DNA of 64,000 bases from Bacillus sp. SD088 (GCF_017355205.1 NZ_JADIJK010000008.1:62001-126000), one strand, 5' to 3'; positions 26,052-35,365 are shown, counted from the first letter of the stretch. Translations and numbers: made by a program. Notes: generated by a model from the sequence alone, not told the origin.

Positions 26052-27809
26052 TTATGCACAAGGATGTTTAATAAAAATGGCGGTTCCCCAACCTTTTTTA
26101 CTCCTGATAGTAAAAATATAATTGTTATTAAACACTAGTGATAAACGCTTTTTAATATTGGCTAAACCAATATGATTCGTGACATATTCATCTTTATCAA
26201 GTTCAGTATGTAATTGCTGCAAGGAATGTTTACTCATTCCTTGTCCATTATCAGTAATGCGGAAACTCATACTATTATTTTTTCGCTCTATTTTTATCCT
26301 GATCTTACTCGTGCTCTCGCCGTCGGTCCCATGTTGAAGGCAGTTTTCTAGTATTGGTTGCAAGATGAATTTCAAGACTTGCTGATCAAGATCAGACTGG
26401 TTATATTCCCAGTATATATGAAAATCATTTCGGGACCTTATTCTCATGATCTCTACATAATTTTTAGCATTTTCAATCTCCTCTTTCAAGGTCACTGTAT
26501 GACTTTTGGTTCTCAATGAGAAATTTAGAATATCGGTTAATGTTCCCAGCATTTCAGTTACTTTATTCGGTTTCCCAGTTAATGCTATTGCCCTCCAATA
26601 AATAATAGCAAGCGTATTTGATAAGAAATGTGGATTAATTTGATTATGCAAGGCAGATAACTCTGCTGATTGAAGTTGGTATTTTTGTTCGTTTAATTCT
26701 TTTTCAAGATTGTTTTGGTTTATATAATTTTTTAAAATTCCTCTGACAATCAATTGATATTCATTGTCTTTGAATGAGATATCGTTGGTTAAGTTTTCTT
26801 TCTTTTGATTCGTCATATTTAAGATCATAATAATATCACTAATATGGCGGGCATTTTTTCGGGATAAATAGTAGATGATCGCAATTCCTATAATAAAAGA
26901 TAAGCAGACAAAAATGATGGTTAATAATCGTAACTGATTGGGGATCCAGTAAATAATATTCTTTTCAACAATAGAGTAGTATCTAAGATTATAATTTTTC
27001 GAATGAAGTTGGTTCACAATATAAGCTTTATGATCCATTTTAACTTCAAATGTTTGTTGATTAGTTGTAAGATCCCAATCTTCTATATTTAACATTTCAC
27101 TATTTTTATTGCCATATAATTTGTTATTCTGGTCATCTAAAACAAAAATGCTTTGATTATGGTAATTATTCCATTCATTGATTAAGTCTTCAAAATAGTT
27201 CTGTTGGATATTTAAAACAATCAAACCTTCAGAAGTAGATGCATTTGTTTTGAACACATTTTTAAATATAGTGATAAGCGGTTTTGGCTCTTCAAATGGA
27301 AATTGTGCCTCCCTTCTATTTTTTATCCAAATATTTTCTTCAGTGGAATTGGGATCAAACTCGTTAAACCAAGACTGGTCATTCATGGCATCTATTGAAG
27401 TGATTCCTGTTTGAGATGTTAAAACACGATTTTTCGTATTCGTGTAAAATACATAAATGGAATGAATATAAGGTGTGGCAATTTCCTTACGCCGAAGTGT
27501 CCCTTCTTGGTATTGCAGTTTCTGGTTTTGATTAAGAGTTAAATAATCCGAATCTAGAATATCTTGAAGAGAAAGGATAATCTCAGGATTCCAGTTGTAA
27601 TCTAAATTCAACAAGTGCATTTCATTTAATACAATATCCGTTTGTTGCTCTAGCTGTTGTAAGGCATTAAAGTTATTACTAGTAATGGATTCTTTCATAT
27701 ATTTATCTGTAATGACTATGGCAAATGATCCTAAAATGAACAAGGGAATTAATAACGGAAAAAGAAATAGTAAAGTATTCTTTAATAAGAATTTTTTATT
27801 TCTAATCAC
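26052..27809 (-). CDS. Sensor histidine kinase, YesM/LytS type
   Basis: Membrane sensor kinase of 585 residues: transmembrane helix about 10-32, extracellular sensor to about 290, second helix about 293-316, a short linker, a coiled segment, a His-kinase domain (NQINPHFLSNTL, the phosphorylated His within) and an ATPase (LQPILENCLQHG, DNGQGM). The usual Tyr after HFL is Ser here. GTG start overlaps the regulator stop by 4 nt. With that regulator it probably senses the sugar handled by the divergent ABC operon at 28.8-32.7 kb. Confidence 0.92.
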   Translation of the reverse strand: MIRNKKFLLKNTLLFLFPLLIPLFILGSFAIVITDKYMKESITSNNFNALQQLEQQTDIVLNEMHLLNLDYNWNPEIILSLQDILDSDYLTLNQNQKLQYQEGTLRRKEIATPYIHSIYVFYTNTKNRVLTSQTGITSIDAMNDQSWFNEFDPNSTEENIWIKNRREAQFPFEEPKPLITIFKNVFKTNASTSEGLIVLNIQQNYFEDLINEWNNYHNQSIFVLDDQNNKLYGNKNSEMLNIEDWDLTTNQQTFEVKMDHKAYIVNQLHSKNYNLRYYSIVEKNIIYWIPNQLRLLTIIFVCLSFIIGIAIIYYLSRKNARHISDIIMILNMTNQKKENLTNDISFKDNEYQLIVRGILKNYINQNNLEKELNEQKYQLQSAELSALHNQINPHFLSNTLAIIYWRAIALTGKPNKVTEMLGTLTDILNFSLRTKSHTVTLKEEIENAKNYVEIMRIRSRNDFHIYWEYNQSDLDQQVLKFILQPILENCLQHGTDGESTSKIRIKIERKNNSMSFRITDNGQGMSKHSLQQLHTELDKDEYVTNHIGLANIKKRLSLVFNNNYIFTIRSKKGWGTAIFIKHPCA

Positions 27810-28549
27810 AATGATATAGCCCTCTGATTTCGATATTCTCGCGGGGACACACCATAGTACTTTTTAAACATTCTAGTAAAACTCTTGGGATTGTTATAGC
27901 CTAAGATGTGACTAATCTCATAAGTTTTATAATGGTAATCAATTAAAAGTTCTGCTGCTTTCTTCATTCTAATCTCCGCTAAATAAGTAGAAAAGTTCAT
28001 CCCCGTCTTTTCTTTAAAAAATGTACTAATATAATTTGGAGACATTTTTAATAACTGGGATAAATCTTCAAGTGTCACCTCTGCGTAATGCTCTTCTGTA
28101 TATTTTTTTATGGTCTGAGTAATGTTTTCCGAGTAACTATTGGCAGATTGGTTCCTCCTTGTGTTGTTCCATTCTTGATCCAAGTCTTTTTTGAGTATAG
28201 TAAAAACCTCTTCAATTTCTTCGTACTTTCCTGGCTTTATAATATAATCTCTTACCCCATATTTAAGGGCATTTTGGGCATAGTGAAAGTCCTTATATCC
28301 ACTTAGAAAAATGATTTGAATAGGGTATTCCCTATCCTTAACCTCTCTAGCTAAATCAATGCCATCTAATACAGGCATTCGAATATCTGTTAATACGACA
28401 TCTATCGGATTTTCCTTCAAAAACTCAAGAGCTTGTTGTCCGTTTTCGCAATCATGTGTAATAGTGAAGCCAAGATTGTTCCATGGGAAGTAATTTTTTA
28501 AACCAAAACGGATTTCTTGCTCATCATCAACAAGAAGTATTTTATACAT
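27806..28549 (-). CDS. Response regulator, YesN/AraC type
   Basis: Cytosolic regulator of 247 residues: receiver domain (ILLVDDEQEIRFGLKNYF, acceptor Asp in VLTDIRMP, IFLSGYKDF, YIIKPGKYEE) and two AraC helix-turn-helix motifs at the C-terminus (MSPNYISTFFKEKTGMNF; ILGYNNPKSFTRMFKKYYGV). First gene of a two-gene operon with the kinase, divergent from the DUF624/ABC genes, which it likely activates. Confidence 0.93.
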   Translation of the reverse strand: MYKILLVDDEQEIRFGLKNYFPWNNLGFTITHDCENGQQALEFLKENPIDVVLTDIRMPVLDGIDLAREVKDREYPIQIIFLSGYKDFHYAQNALKYGVRDYIIKPGKYEEIEEVFTILKKDLDQEWNNTRRNQSANSYSENITQTIKKYTEEHYAEVTLEDLSQLLKMSPNYISTFFKEKTGMNFSTYLAEIRMKKAAELLIDYHYKTYEISHILGYNNPKSFTRMFKKYYGVSPREYRNQRAISL

Positions 28550-28616
28550 ATCGAAGCTCCTTCCGCGAAAAAAGGTATCATATTTTATGGAACAAAAGAA
28601 GAAAAGATACTTTTAT

Positions 28617-28631
28617 ATGTAAACGCTTAAA
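28617..28631 (+). promoter_or_regulatory. cre-like site upstream of the two-component genes
   Basis: ATGTAAACGCTTAAA fits the CcpA catabolite-response consensus with one mismatch. The same 12-mer core (ATGTAAACGCTT) occurs upstream of the AraC gene at 38407-38418. Confidence 0.4.
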
Positions 28632-28782
28632 ATATTGGTGGTTATAAGAAATAGAATGCCTTTTTTTGATTGAAAAATTACTATACTCTTTTTATACAGT
28701 CATTCTAATAGAAATGAAGAACAATAACAACTAATGGCGGAAGAGGTGACAAACCATACTTCAAACAAAATTAACGGAAACT

Positions 28783-29391
28783 GTGTATGTGTTTTGTATT
28801 TACGCATTGAAGCTCGTTTATGTAAATCTTTTGTGGTTCCTTTTCACCTTATTGGGTCTCGGTATACTTGGTATTTTTCCAGCGACTGTAGCGCTTTGTA
28901 AAATACAACAACAGTGGTTAACACAGAAAAACGAGTCTTCTCCGATATTTATCTTATATTGGCAAGAATATAAGCAAAACTTTTTAAAAGTTAATATGTT
29001 AGCGATTACCTTGTTCGTTATTGGGTTTATTATCTACTTTGATTTAAGGTTTTTTGTCCAAAAAGGAGGGATGATCAATCAAATTATCAGTTTAGGTATC
29101 TATATTATATCTGTTTGGTATTTGATTGTCTTAATGTATATCATACCCACGTATACCACATACCGACTAAAACTACACAAATATATTCAATATGCTTTTA
29201 TTATCGGTATGTTAAATCCATTGAAGACACTTGGATTAGCCATTGCTGCAGGAGGCATGATATATCTATCCTTATACTTTCCACAAATTTTGTTTTCGGT
29301 GGGGGTGAGTCTAACCTTTTTCATTATCATGATCGTAGGTGGTCAAGCCATCCATCAGGTCACCATGCTTAAAGGAAGTTTCAGCAAGTAA
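28783..29391 (+). CDS. DUF624 (YesL-like) membrane protein
   Basis: Membrane protein of about 202 residues with five to six helices (LVYVNLLWFLFTLLGLGILG at the N-terminus, GIFPATVALCKI loop). YesL-like proteins accompany YesMN-regulated sugar ABC importers; their role is unknown. The only standard start is GTG 28783, with no ribosome site. GAGGTG at 28744-28749 is instead placed for an ATA codon at 28756, in frame, which would give the family's usual N-terminus (MLQTKLTETVYVFC). So the start may be ATA or mutated. First gene of the operon. Confidence 0.8.
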   Translation: MYVFCIYALKLVYVNLLWFLFTLLGLGILGIFPATVALCKIQQQWLTQKNESSPIFILYWQEYKQNFLKVNMLAITLFVIGFIIYFDLRFFVQKGGMINQIISLGIYIISVWYLIVLMYIIPTYTTYRLKLHKYIQYAFIIGMLNPLKTLGLAIAAGGMIYLSLYFPQILFSVGVSLTFFIIMIVGGQAIHQVTMLKGSFSK

Positions 29392-29417
29392 TGAAGGAAT
29401 AAAGAGGAGAGAGAACA

Positions 29418-30734
29418 ATGCAAAGAAAAAGGAAATATTGGATCGCGATTATCTTATTATGTCTAACCATTGGTATGTTGGCAGGTTGTAATTCAAAAAA
29501 AGGAAATTCTAGCGGTAAGCCTGATGGAGATCAAGTAGAGTTACGAATGGTATGGTGGGGTTCTCAGGACCGACATGATCGCACGCTGAAAGTGATTGAT
29601 CAGTACATGGAAGAAAATCCGCATGTAACGATTTCCCCTGAATTCACGGGTTGGGATGGTTATTGGGAAAAGATGGCTACCCAAGCAGCAGGAGGGAATT
29701 TACCGGATATTGTACAAATGGATTATAAATATTTATCAGAATATGTAGGAAAAGGATTGCTCGCAGATTTAAATCCTTTTGTAGAAAAGGGTGCACTTGA
29801 TTTAAGTGATGTGGAAGATACCTATATTGATGGTGGAAAGCTTGATGATAAACTATATGCGGTCAATATCGGGGCCAATGTGCATGCCATTCTGCTGGAT
29901 AAAGCAATGTTTGAAAAAGCTGATGTACCAGTATTAGAACCTGGTTATACATGGGAAGATTTAAAGGATGTGGCCCAACAATTATCAGATAACCTGGGAG
30001 AAGGTGTATATGGTGTTCAACCACATGCAGGAGTTATGGGATTCAAGCATTATTTGCGAGAACATGGGAAGTGGCTATATAACGATGAAGGAAACAGATT
30101 AGGTTATGAGGATGATCAATTACTCATTGACTTTCTACAAATAACCGTAGATATGTTGGATTCCGGAGCGGCTGCGCCACCCGATGTATTTAAAGCTGCT
30201 GGTGGCAACGTTGAACAATTACCGATCATTAATGAAAAAACAGCCATTGTGACGGATTTTCATAGTAATCAATTGATTGCCGTTGAAACGGCTGCGGGTA
30301 GACCACTAGATTTAATGCTTCAACCCATGCTAGAAGATGGAGAATTGGGTCATTACATCAAACCAGGCCAGTTCCTTTCTGTTTCGACACATTCCAAAGA
30401 ACAGGAGGAGGCTGCAAAATTTATAAGCTACTTTACAAATAGTATTGAGGCCAATGACATATTAAATGCAGAACGTGGTGTTCCGATAGCAACAAAAGTT
30501 CGCGAACATTTAAAAGGAAATGCATCTGAAGCAGGGAAGAAGATGTTTGAGTATGTAGAACTAGCTGAGGAATACAGCCGTGAAATTGATCCACCAGACC
30601 CACGAGGCTCCACTGAAATCGAAACATTATTCGAGAATGAAGTAGCAGATCCAATTTATTATGGAGAAATGACACCTGAAAAAGCTGCAGAGAACTTTAG
30701 AAAGAAAGCGACAGATATACTAGCTAAAAATTAA
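29418..30734 (+). CDS. Sugar ABC transporter substrate-binding lipoprotein
   Basis: Family 1 binding protein of 438 residues with signal peptide and lipobox (IGMLAGC, Cys near residue 24). The mature part starts VELRMVWWGSQDRHDRTLKV, as in YesO/rhamnogalacturonan or alpha-galactoside binding proteins, and has WDGYWEKMATQAAGGNLPDI. GAGGAGAGAG precedes ATG. The next operon genes are two permeases, after a 190-bp gap holding a repeat element. The ligand is probably an oligosaccharide; not certain. Confidence 0.92.
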   Translation: MQRKRKYWIAIILLCLTIGMLAGCNSKKGNSSGKPDGDQVELRMVWWGSQDRHDRTLKVIDQYMEENPHVTISPEFTGWDGYWEKMATQAAGGNLPDIVQMDYKYLSEYVGKGLLADLNPFVEKGALDLSDVEDTYIDGGKLDDKLYAVNIGANVHAILLDKAMFEKADVPVLEPGYTWEDLKDVAQQLSDNLGEGVYGVQPHAGVMGFKHYLREHGKWLYNDEGNRLGYEDDQLLIDFLQITVDMLDSGAAAPPDVFKAAGGNVEQLPIINEKTAIVTDFHSNQLIAVETAAGRPLDLMLQPMLEDGELGHYIKPGQFLSVSTHSKEQEEAAKFISYFTNSIEANDILNAERGVPIATKVREHLKGNASEAGKKMFEYVELAEEYSREIDPPDPRGSTEIETLFENEVADPIYYGEMTPEKAAENFRKKATDILAKN

Positions 30735-30749
30735 GTAGAAAAGTAGTAC

Positions 30750-30895
30750 AAGAGGTCTGGGTCGTAACTAAAATGTGTTATACGCCAAAATTGAACAATC
30801 GACTATCTCAACGAAGTATATTTCTGGAGCTGGTTATCTCCCCGTGGGTAGTTCGATTTTTCCTTCAGTGAAAACAATTTTTTCCCAGTCTCTTT
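30750..30895. repeat. CTGGG...CCCAG intergenic element, copy 2
   Basis: 146-bp relative of the element at 10798-10917. It starts AGAGGTCTGGG and ends CCCAGTCTCTTTA, and shares GGAGC.GGTTAT, TAGTTCGATTTTTCCTT and GTGAAAACA with copy 1. It lies inside the ABC operon between the binding protein and the first permease. Confidence 0.6.
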
Positions 30896-30925
30896 ACGAT
30901 TATAAATAAATTGGAGGTAGAACAA

Positions 30926-31873
30926 GTGGCCGGAAAAATAGCCGAACAGGTAAGGAAGGCACATCTGCATCAATCAAATAAACCGCAAAACAGCATAAAA
31001 AATGATTTAATTGGTTTAGGCTTTATCGCCCCATGGTTAATAGGATTTTTAGGCTTTATTGTTGGACCTATGATTGCATCTTTTTACTTTTCCTTTACCA
31101 ATTATGATCTATTGTCCGAGCCCTCTTGGGTTGGCTTTGATAATTATATTAAGATGTTTATAAATGATGACCGTTTTTGGAGAGCTGTTAAGATTACTTT
31201 TATTTTTGTATTCGTTAGTGTTCCACTAAAATTAGCATTTGCCCTTTTTGTTGCCATGTTATTTAATACAAATCGTCGTGGTGTAGGGTTATATCGTACT
31301 TTATATTATATTCCATCTATTTTAGGTGGAAGCGTAGCGATTGCGGTCGTATGGAAGCAACTTTTTGGTGGAGAGGGTGCAGTAAATGACATACTATCCA
31401 TTTTTGGAGTTCCGTCCATTAGTTGGGTCACAAGCCCAAATTTTGCTCTCTCTACATTAATATTGTTAGTTGTTTGGCAATTCGGCTCGCCAATGCTCAT
31501 TTTCTTAGCAGGTTTGAAGGCGATTCCTAATGAACTTTATGAAGCAGCTGCTGTGGATGGAGCCAATCCCGTTTTAAGATTTATGAAAATTACTCTTCCG
31601 ATGCTATCACCTGTTATATTCTTCAACTTAGTTATGCAAACGATTCAAGGATTTATGGCTTTTACTCAAAGCTTTTTAATTACGGAAGGTGGACCAATGG
31701 ATCGTACCTTATTCTATGCCGTGTATTTATATGAGAAAGCATTTGGGCATTTTGATATGGGATATGCTTCCGCATTAGCTTGGATTTTGCTGCTTATTTG
31801 TGCAATATTCACGGCTTTTATTTTCCGAACTGCGAAAAGTTGGGTTTATTATGAATCAGAAGGAGGGAGGTAA
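30926..31873 (+). CDS. Sugar ABC transporter permease, MalF/LacF type
   Basis: Membrane permease of 315 residues with six helices. GLGFIAPWLIGFLGFIVGPM starts the first; the EAA loop is EAAAVDGANPVLRFMKITLP. GTG 30926 is chosen because GGAGGT lies 8 nt upstream; the frame from TTG 30911 would include that site. It pairs with the next gene, 2 nt away, to form the heterodimeric channel. Confidence 0.93.
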   Translation: MAGKIAEQVRKAHLHQSNKPQNSIKNDLIGLGFIAPWLIGFLGFIVGPMIASFYFSFTNYDLLSEPSWVGFDNYIKMFINDDRFWRAVKITFIFVFVSVPLKLAFALFVAMLFNTNRRGVGLYRTLYYIPSILGGSVAIAVVWKQLFGGEGAVNDILSIFGVPSISWVTSPNFALSTLILLVVWQFGSPMLIFLAGLKAIPNELYEAAAVDGANPVLRFMKITLPMLSPVIFFNLVMQTIQGFMAFTQSFLITEGGPMDRTLFYAVYLYEKAFGHFDMGYASALAWILLLICAIFTAFIFRTAKSWVYYESEGGR

Positions 31874-31875
31874 AG

Positions 31876-32721
31876 TTGAGGAGGAATAAAACATTCAAAA
31901 CATGGATTTATCATGGAGGTATATTGCTTTTAGGCTTATTGATGATTTACCCAATATTATGGACGATCGCAAGCTCCTTGAAACCGGAAAGTGAAATCTT
32001 TCGAAATGCAGTCTCATTGATTCCTTCTGAATGGAAATGGGAGAATTATGTGACAGGTTGGAAAGGTTTTGGGAACTTAAGCTTTTCGACTTTTTTTCTT
32101 AATTCTACATTTGTTACAACGATGGTGGTTATCGGGACTTTATTTTCTTCAACTTTAGTTGCATTTGGTTTTGCTAGGCTTAAATTTCGTTTTCGTACAC
32201 CTTTATTTGTATGTATGATTATAACGTTAATGTTGCCTTCACAAGTAACCTTAATTCCGCAATACATTTTATTTCATAATTTAGGGTGGGTGAATACGTA
32301 TTTACCTTTAATAGTACCTGCCTTTATAGGAGGCACTCCTTTTTTTATCTTTCTAATGATCCAATTTATTAGGGGGATACCTAGAGAGTTAGATGAGGCA
32401 GCTTATATGGATGGCGCAACTACATTTGGCATCTTTTGGCGGGTGATTTTACCTTTAACTATCCCGGCTCTTGCCACTGTCGCAATCTTTTCTTTCTATT
32501 GGACATGGGATGATTTTATGACACCACTTGTTTATTTAAATGATACAAAATTATATACAGTTGCATTAGGTTTACAATTGTTTTCTGATCCTTCGTCTGT
32601 ATCTGCATGGGGGCCCATGTTTGCGATGTCAGTAGCATCCATCGTTCCTCAGTTACTTATTTTCTTGTTTTTCCAAAAGTACCTGGTAGAAGGGATTACG
32701 GCTGGAGGAGTGAAGGGGTAA
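31876..32721 (+). CDS. Sugar ABC transporter permease, MalG type
   Basis: Membrane permease of 281 residues with six helices (LLLGLLMIYPILWTIASSLK first) and EAA loop DEAAYMDGATTFGIFWRVIL; ends in GVKG. TTG start at 31876 behind GGAGGGAGG, two bases after the stop of the partner gene. No ATPase gene in the operon, so a shared MsmX-like ATPase is expected. Confidence 0.93.
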   Translation: MRRNKTFKTWIYHGGILLLGLLMIYPILWTIASSLKPESEIFRNAVSLIPSEWKWENYVTGWKGFGNLSFSTFFLNSTFVTTMVVIGTLFSSTLVAFGFARLKFRFRTPLFVCMIITLMLPSQVTLIPQYILFHNLGWVNTYLPLIVPAFIGGTPFFIFLMIQFIRGIPRELDEAAYMDGATTFGIFWRVILPLTIPALATVAIFSFYWTWDDFMTPLVYLNDTKLYTVALGLQLFSDPSSVSAWGPMFAMSVASIVPQLLIFLFFQKYLVEGITAGGVKG

Positions 32722-32853
32722 AAACAAATTTGTTTTCATTAGATACATTAATTAACGTGAAAAATTTATCCCGCCTTAGACAATAAGCCCCAATTGCAAG
32801 GTTTTAAGAAAAGACAAGTGAGGAACCGCCCTATTCTGGTTCTAAAGTTATTG

Positions 32854-34026
32854 ATAATAAGTTTAGAAGAATAAACTTTTATTCGCTATATATTTAGAAG
32901 GCAAAATGTATTCTTGTTTTCAAGTATCCGCTTTCAAAAAAGTATGATAGAATGAAACAAGTAACTGTATATTGTAGAGATGGGGACCACCATCTAATAG
33001 TAGTAGTCGTAGGAGAAGTGCTTTAGCACTTCTCATTTTATATTCATCGATCAAAGTATTCTTTTTATAGGAGTTGAGACTATGAATCACCAAAAAAATT
33101 GGGCGGGAAATCTTATATATCAAGCAAAACATTGGCATGAGCCAAGTAGTGTAGAAGAAATTCAACAGATTGTCAAAGAAGCAACACATGTCCGGGTCGT
33201 AGGCTCGCGTCATTCTTTTAATAATATTGCGGATTCAGATAATACTATTCTCTCTTTAGGGAATCTAAATCGTGTACTAGACTTTGATAAAGAGAAGCAA
33301 ACGGTCACGATCGAAGGTGGGATGAGGTATGGGGAGTTAAGTTCATATCTTGAGGAGCGTGGTTTTGCTTTACCTAATTTGGCTTCTTTACCGCATATTT
33401 CGGTTGCAGGCGCTTGTGCGACAGCGACCCACGGATCTGGTGATCAGAATCAGTGTTTGTCTAGTAGCGTAAGAGCGATGAAGGTTGTCACAGCCAATGG
33501 AGAGACCGTAGAGTTTTCTCAAGACAAGAACCGCGAAGAGTGGCAAGGGGCGGCCGTTCATTTGGGGGCATTAGGTGTCATTATTGAGTTGACATTAGCT
33601 GTGATCCCTAGTTATCAAGTGAGTCAATATGTGTATGAACATCTGCCATTTGCCCAATTGCCAGGACATTTAGATGAAATCTTCTCAAGTGCTTACAGTG
33701 TTAGTTTGTTTACGGATTGGAAACAGGATACGATTAACCAGGTGTGGCTGAAGCAATTATCAGCTGACAAATCATCCGTAAGGTCAGAGCTATATGGTGC
33801 ATTACCAGCAAAAGCCAATGCTCACCCTATTCAAGGAATAGAGAGCATTAACTGTACAGAACAAATGGGAGTGGATGGCACTTGGTTTGATCGCTTGCCT
33901 CACTTTCGTCTTGATTTTATGCCAAGTAGTGGGAGTGAGTTGCAATCAGAGTATCTCATTCCACGACAATATGCCGTGGAGGCATTACAGGTTATTCGGG
34001 AGATGCGGGCCGAGATATCCCCTTTC
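32854..34026 (+). repeat. Duplicated oxidase locus, copy A
   Basis: From 32854 the sequence repeats at 47834 with constant offset 14980, covering promoter region, leader and most of the oxidase gene. Over the first kilobase only a few substitutions are seen; after about 33905 the two copies differ every few bases, and homology ends at about 34026. Confidence 0.92.
32978..33040 (+). promoter_or_regulatory. Structured leader with terminator-like hairpin
   Basis: Between a likely -10 (TAGAAT near 32949) and the oxidase start are two hairpins. AGATGG...CCATCT (about 32978-32995) is followed by a strong stem at 33013-33034 (GAGAAGTGCT, then AGCACTTCTC) and ATTTTATATT. The second looks like an intrinsic terminator inside the 5' leader, suggesting attenuation. 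Both hairpins are kept unchanged in copy B (47958-48020). Confidence 0.55.
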
Positions 34027-34335
34027 CTTCATGTGAATGAAATTCGCAGTGTCGCGAAGGATGACTTTTGGTTAAGCCCAAGCTATCAACAAGATGTGAT
34101 AGGGCTTCATTTTACTTGGAAAGATAATTGGAAAGCAGTTCAACAAGTTCTTCCGCAAATTGAAGCAGCCTTAGCGCCTTTTCAGGCCCGTCCGCATTGG
34201 GGAAAGGTATTTACGATGCCGAAAGAACAGGTACAATCCTTTTATAGGAAATTACCGGAATACAGGCAATTATTAGCTGAGTATGATTCGGTAGGGAAGT
34301 TTCGTAATCCATTTATAAACTATTATATTTTCTAG
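33082..34335 (+). CDS. FAD-dependent alditol / sugar-lactone oxidase (AldO-like)
   Basis: VAO-family flavoprotein of 417 residues, the length of xylitol/alditol oxidases. The N-terminal FAD domain has VRVVGSRHSFN, where His44 corresponds to the residue that binds FAD covalently in AldO, and ISVAGACATATHGSGDQN. The C-terminal part has PHWGKVFTMP and GKFRNPFINYYIF, as in the ALO domain. Such enzymes oxidise the terminal alcohol of polyols, or lactones, with O2, making H2O2. GGAG is 6-7 nt before ATG. It lies after a sugar ABC operon but behind its own leader. A truncated near-identical copy is at 48062. Confidence 0.9.
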   Translation: MNHQKNWAGNLIYQAKHWHEPSSVEEIQQIVKEATHVRVVGSRHSFNNIADSDNTILSLGNLNRVLDFDKEKQTVTIEGGMRYGELSSYLEERGFALPNLASLPHISVAGACATATHGSGDQNQCLSSSVRAMKVVTANGETVEFSQDKNREEWQGAAVHLGALGVIIELTLAVIPSYQVSQYVYEHLPFAQLPGHLDEIFSSAYSVSLFTDWKQDTINQVWLKQLSADKSSVRSELYGALPAKANAHPIQGIESINCTEQMGVDGTWFDRLPHFRLDFMPSSGSELQSEYLIPRQYAVEALQVIREMRAEISPFLHVNEIRSVAKDDFWLSPSYQQDVIGLHFTWKDNWKAVQQVLPQIEAALAPFQARPHWGKVFTMPKEQVQSFYRKLPEYRQLLAEYDSVGKFRNPFINYYIF

Positions 34336-34632
34336 AGGGTAGGTGGCTGGCATATGCCAATAAGAGAAATTGTAGCGTTGAAATATAGTTTGATAATTTA
34401 TAATAGAAATTAATCATTTTGAATAAAGTTCGATAATTTATAGACAAGTTAGATTAATTCATGAGCTTAGTTTGTGATAGTTCCTTTCAAACGTACAGTT
34501 TGTAGAATAATCCTCATATATTATCTAGTAAGGATCCCTATGTTAAACTGAGAGATTTTATGAATGTTTCCCTATTAAAGGGAGGGTCAAAGGGAGGGGA
34601 ATAAATTAGAACTTTATGGAGAAAGATTACTG

Positions 34633-35148
34633 TTGTCAAAAGTATCAATGAATGACCTAGACTTTATTTGCAGGATAGAATGTGATAAAAGTTTATGGGA
34701 ATTTGAGGAAATTGTACAGTCGAATGAAGATGTCGTACGAGAGGAATATATTGATAAAATTGAAAAGGGAGGAAAGGCAGGAAACTACGACTTTATAGTA
34801 AATTTGGCTAAGAACGGAAGGAAAATACCGATCGGCTTAGCACAAATATGGAGCTATAATGATTATAGAAAAAGTTGGGAAATTGGTTTTGCGATACTTC
34901 CTGAATATTGGGGAAGGGGCTATGGAGGTGAATCTGCTAAACTTTTATTGAAATATGCCTTTGAACGATTAAATGCACATAAAGTAGTTGGAATGTGTAA
35001 TTCAAACAATAAATACTCCGCAGCTTTAATGGAACATATCGGTATGGTAAGAGAAGCTATTTTTAAGGAAGAACTTTTTTGGAAAAACAAGTGGACTGAC
35101 CAATATTATTATTCTATTCTAGAGAAGGAGTTTTTTAGAGATACTTAA
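34633..35148 (+). CDS. GNAT family N-acetyltransferase
   Basis: RimJ/RimL-like acetyltransferase of about 171 residues: WEIGFAILPEYWGRGYGGES is the acetyl-CoA loop, followed by NAHKVVGMCNSNNKYSAALM and EHIGMVREA. The only normal start codon is TTG 34633 without a good site. The frame is open upstream as LELYGERLLLSK, the usual GNAT beginning, behind GGGAGGGG at 34592-34599, but a start codon is missing there (TTA at 34606). The gene may use TTG 34633 or may be newly impaired. Confidence 0.75.
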   Translation: MSKVSMNDLDFICRIECDKSLWEFEEIVQSNEDVVREEYIDKIEKGGKAGNYDFIVNLAKNGRKIPIGLAQIWSYNDYRKSWEIGFAILPEYWGRGYGGESAKLLLKYAFERLNAHKVVGMCNSNNKYSAALMEHIGMVREAIFKEELFWKNKWTDQYYYSILEKEFFRDT

Positions 35149-35200
35149 TTCTATTACAGATTACGTTTGTTAAAGATTAGTAGTGGAAAACGATCAAACT

Positions 35201-35271
35201 TTTTTACAAAATTGTATAACTTTTGGACAAAGAGAAAACCTATTTTGATCAATCTCTTTATTTTGTAAAAA
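35201..35271. repeat. Nested inverted repeat
   Basis: TTTTTACAAAAT (35201-35212) pairs with ATTTTGTAAAAA (35260-35271), and AAAGAGA (35229-35235) with TCTCTTT (35253-35259) inside it. It could be a long RNA hairpin or a small decayed insertion. No gene is seen in 35149-35360. Confidence 0.5.
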
Positions 35272-35365
35272 GTAAGTTTATGGGTTAGTTTTAATCAAAC
35301 TTGTGCTAAAGCCAAAAGTCCTAACACACCCTTGCACTAGTAAAAAATACCTGATCTATGGTAAT

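Noticed and set aside
32721..32736. AAAACAAATTTGTTTT palindrome as a terminator
   Set aside because: It has no loop and no following T-run; likely chance in AT-rich DNA.
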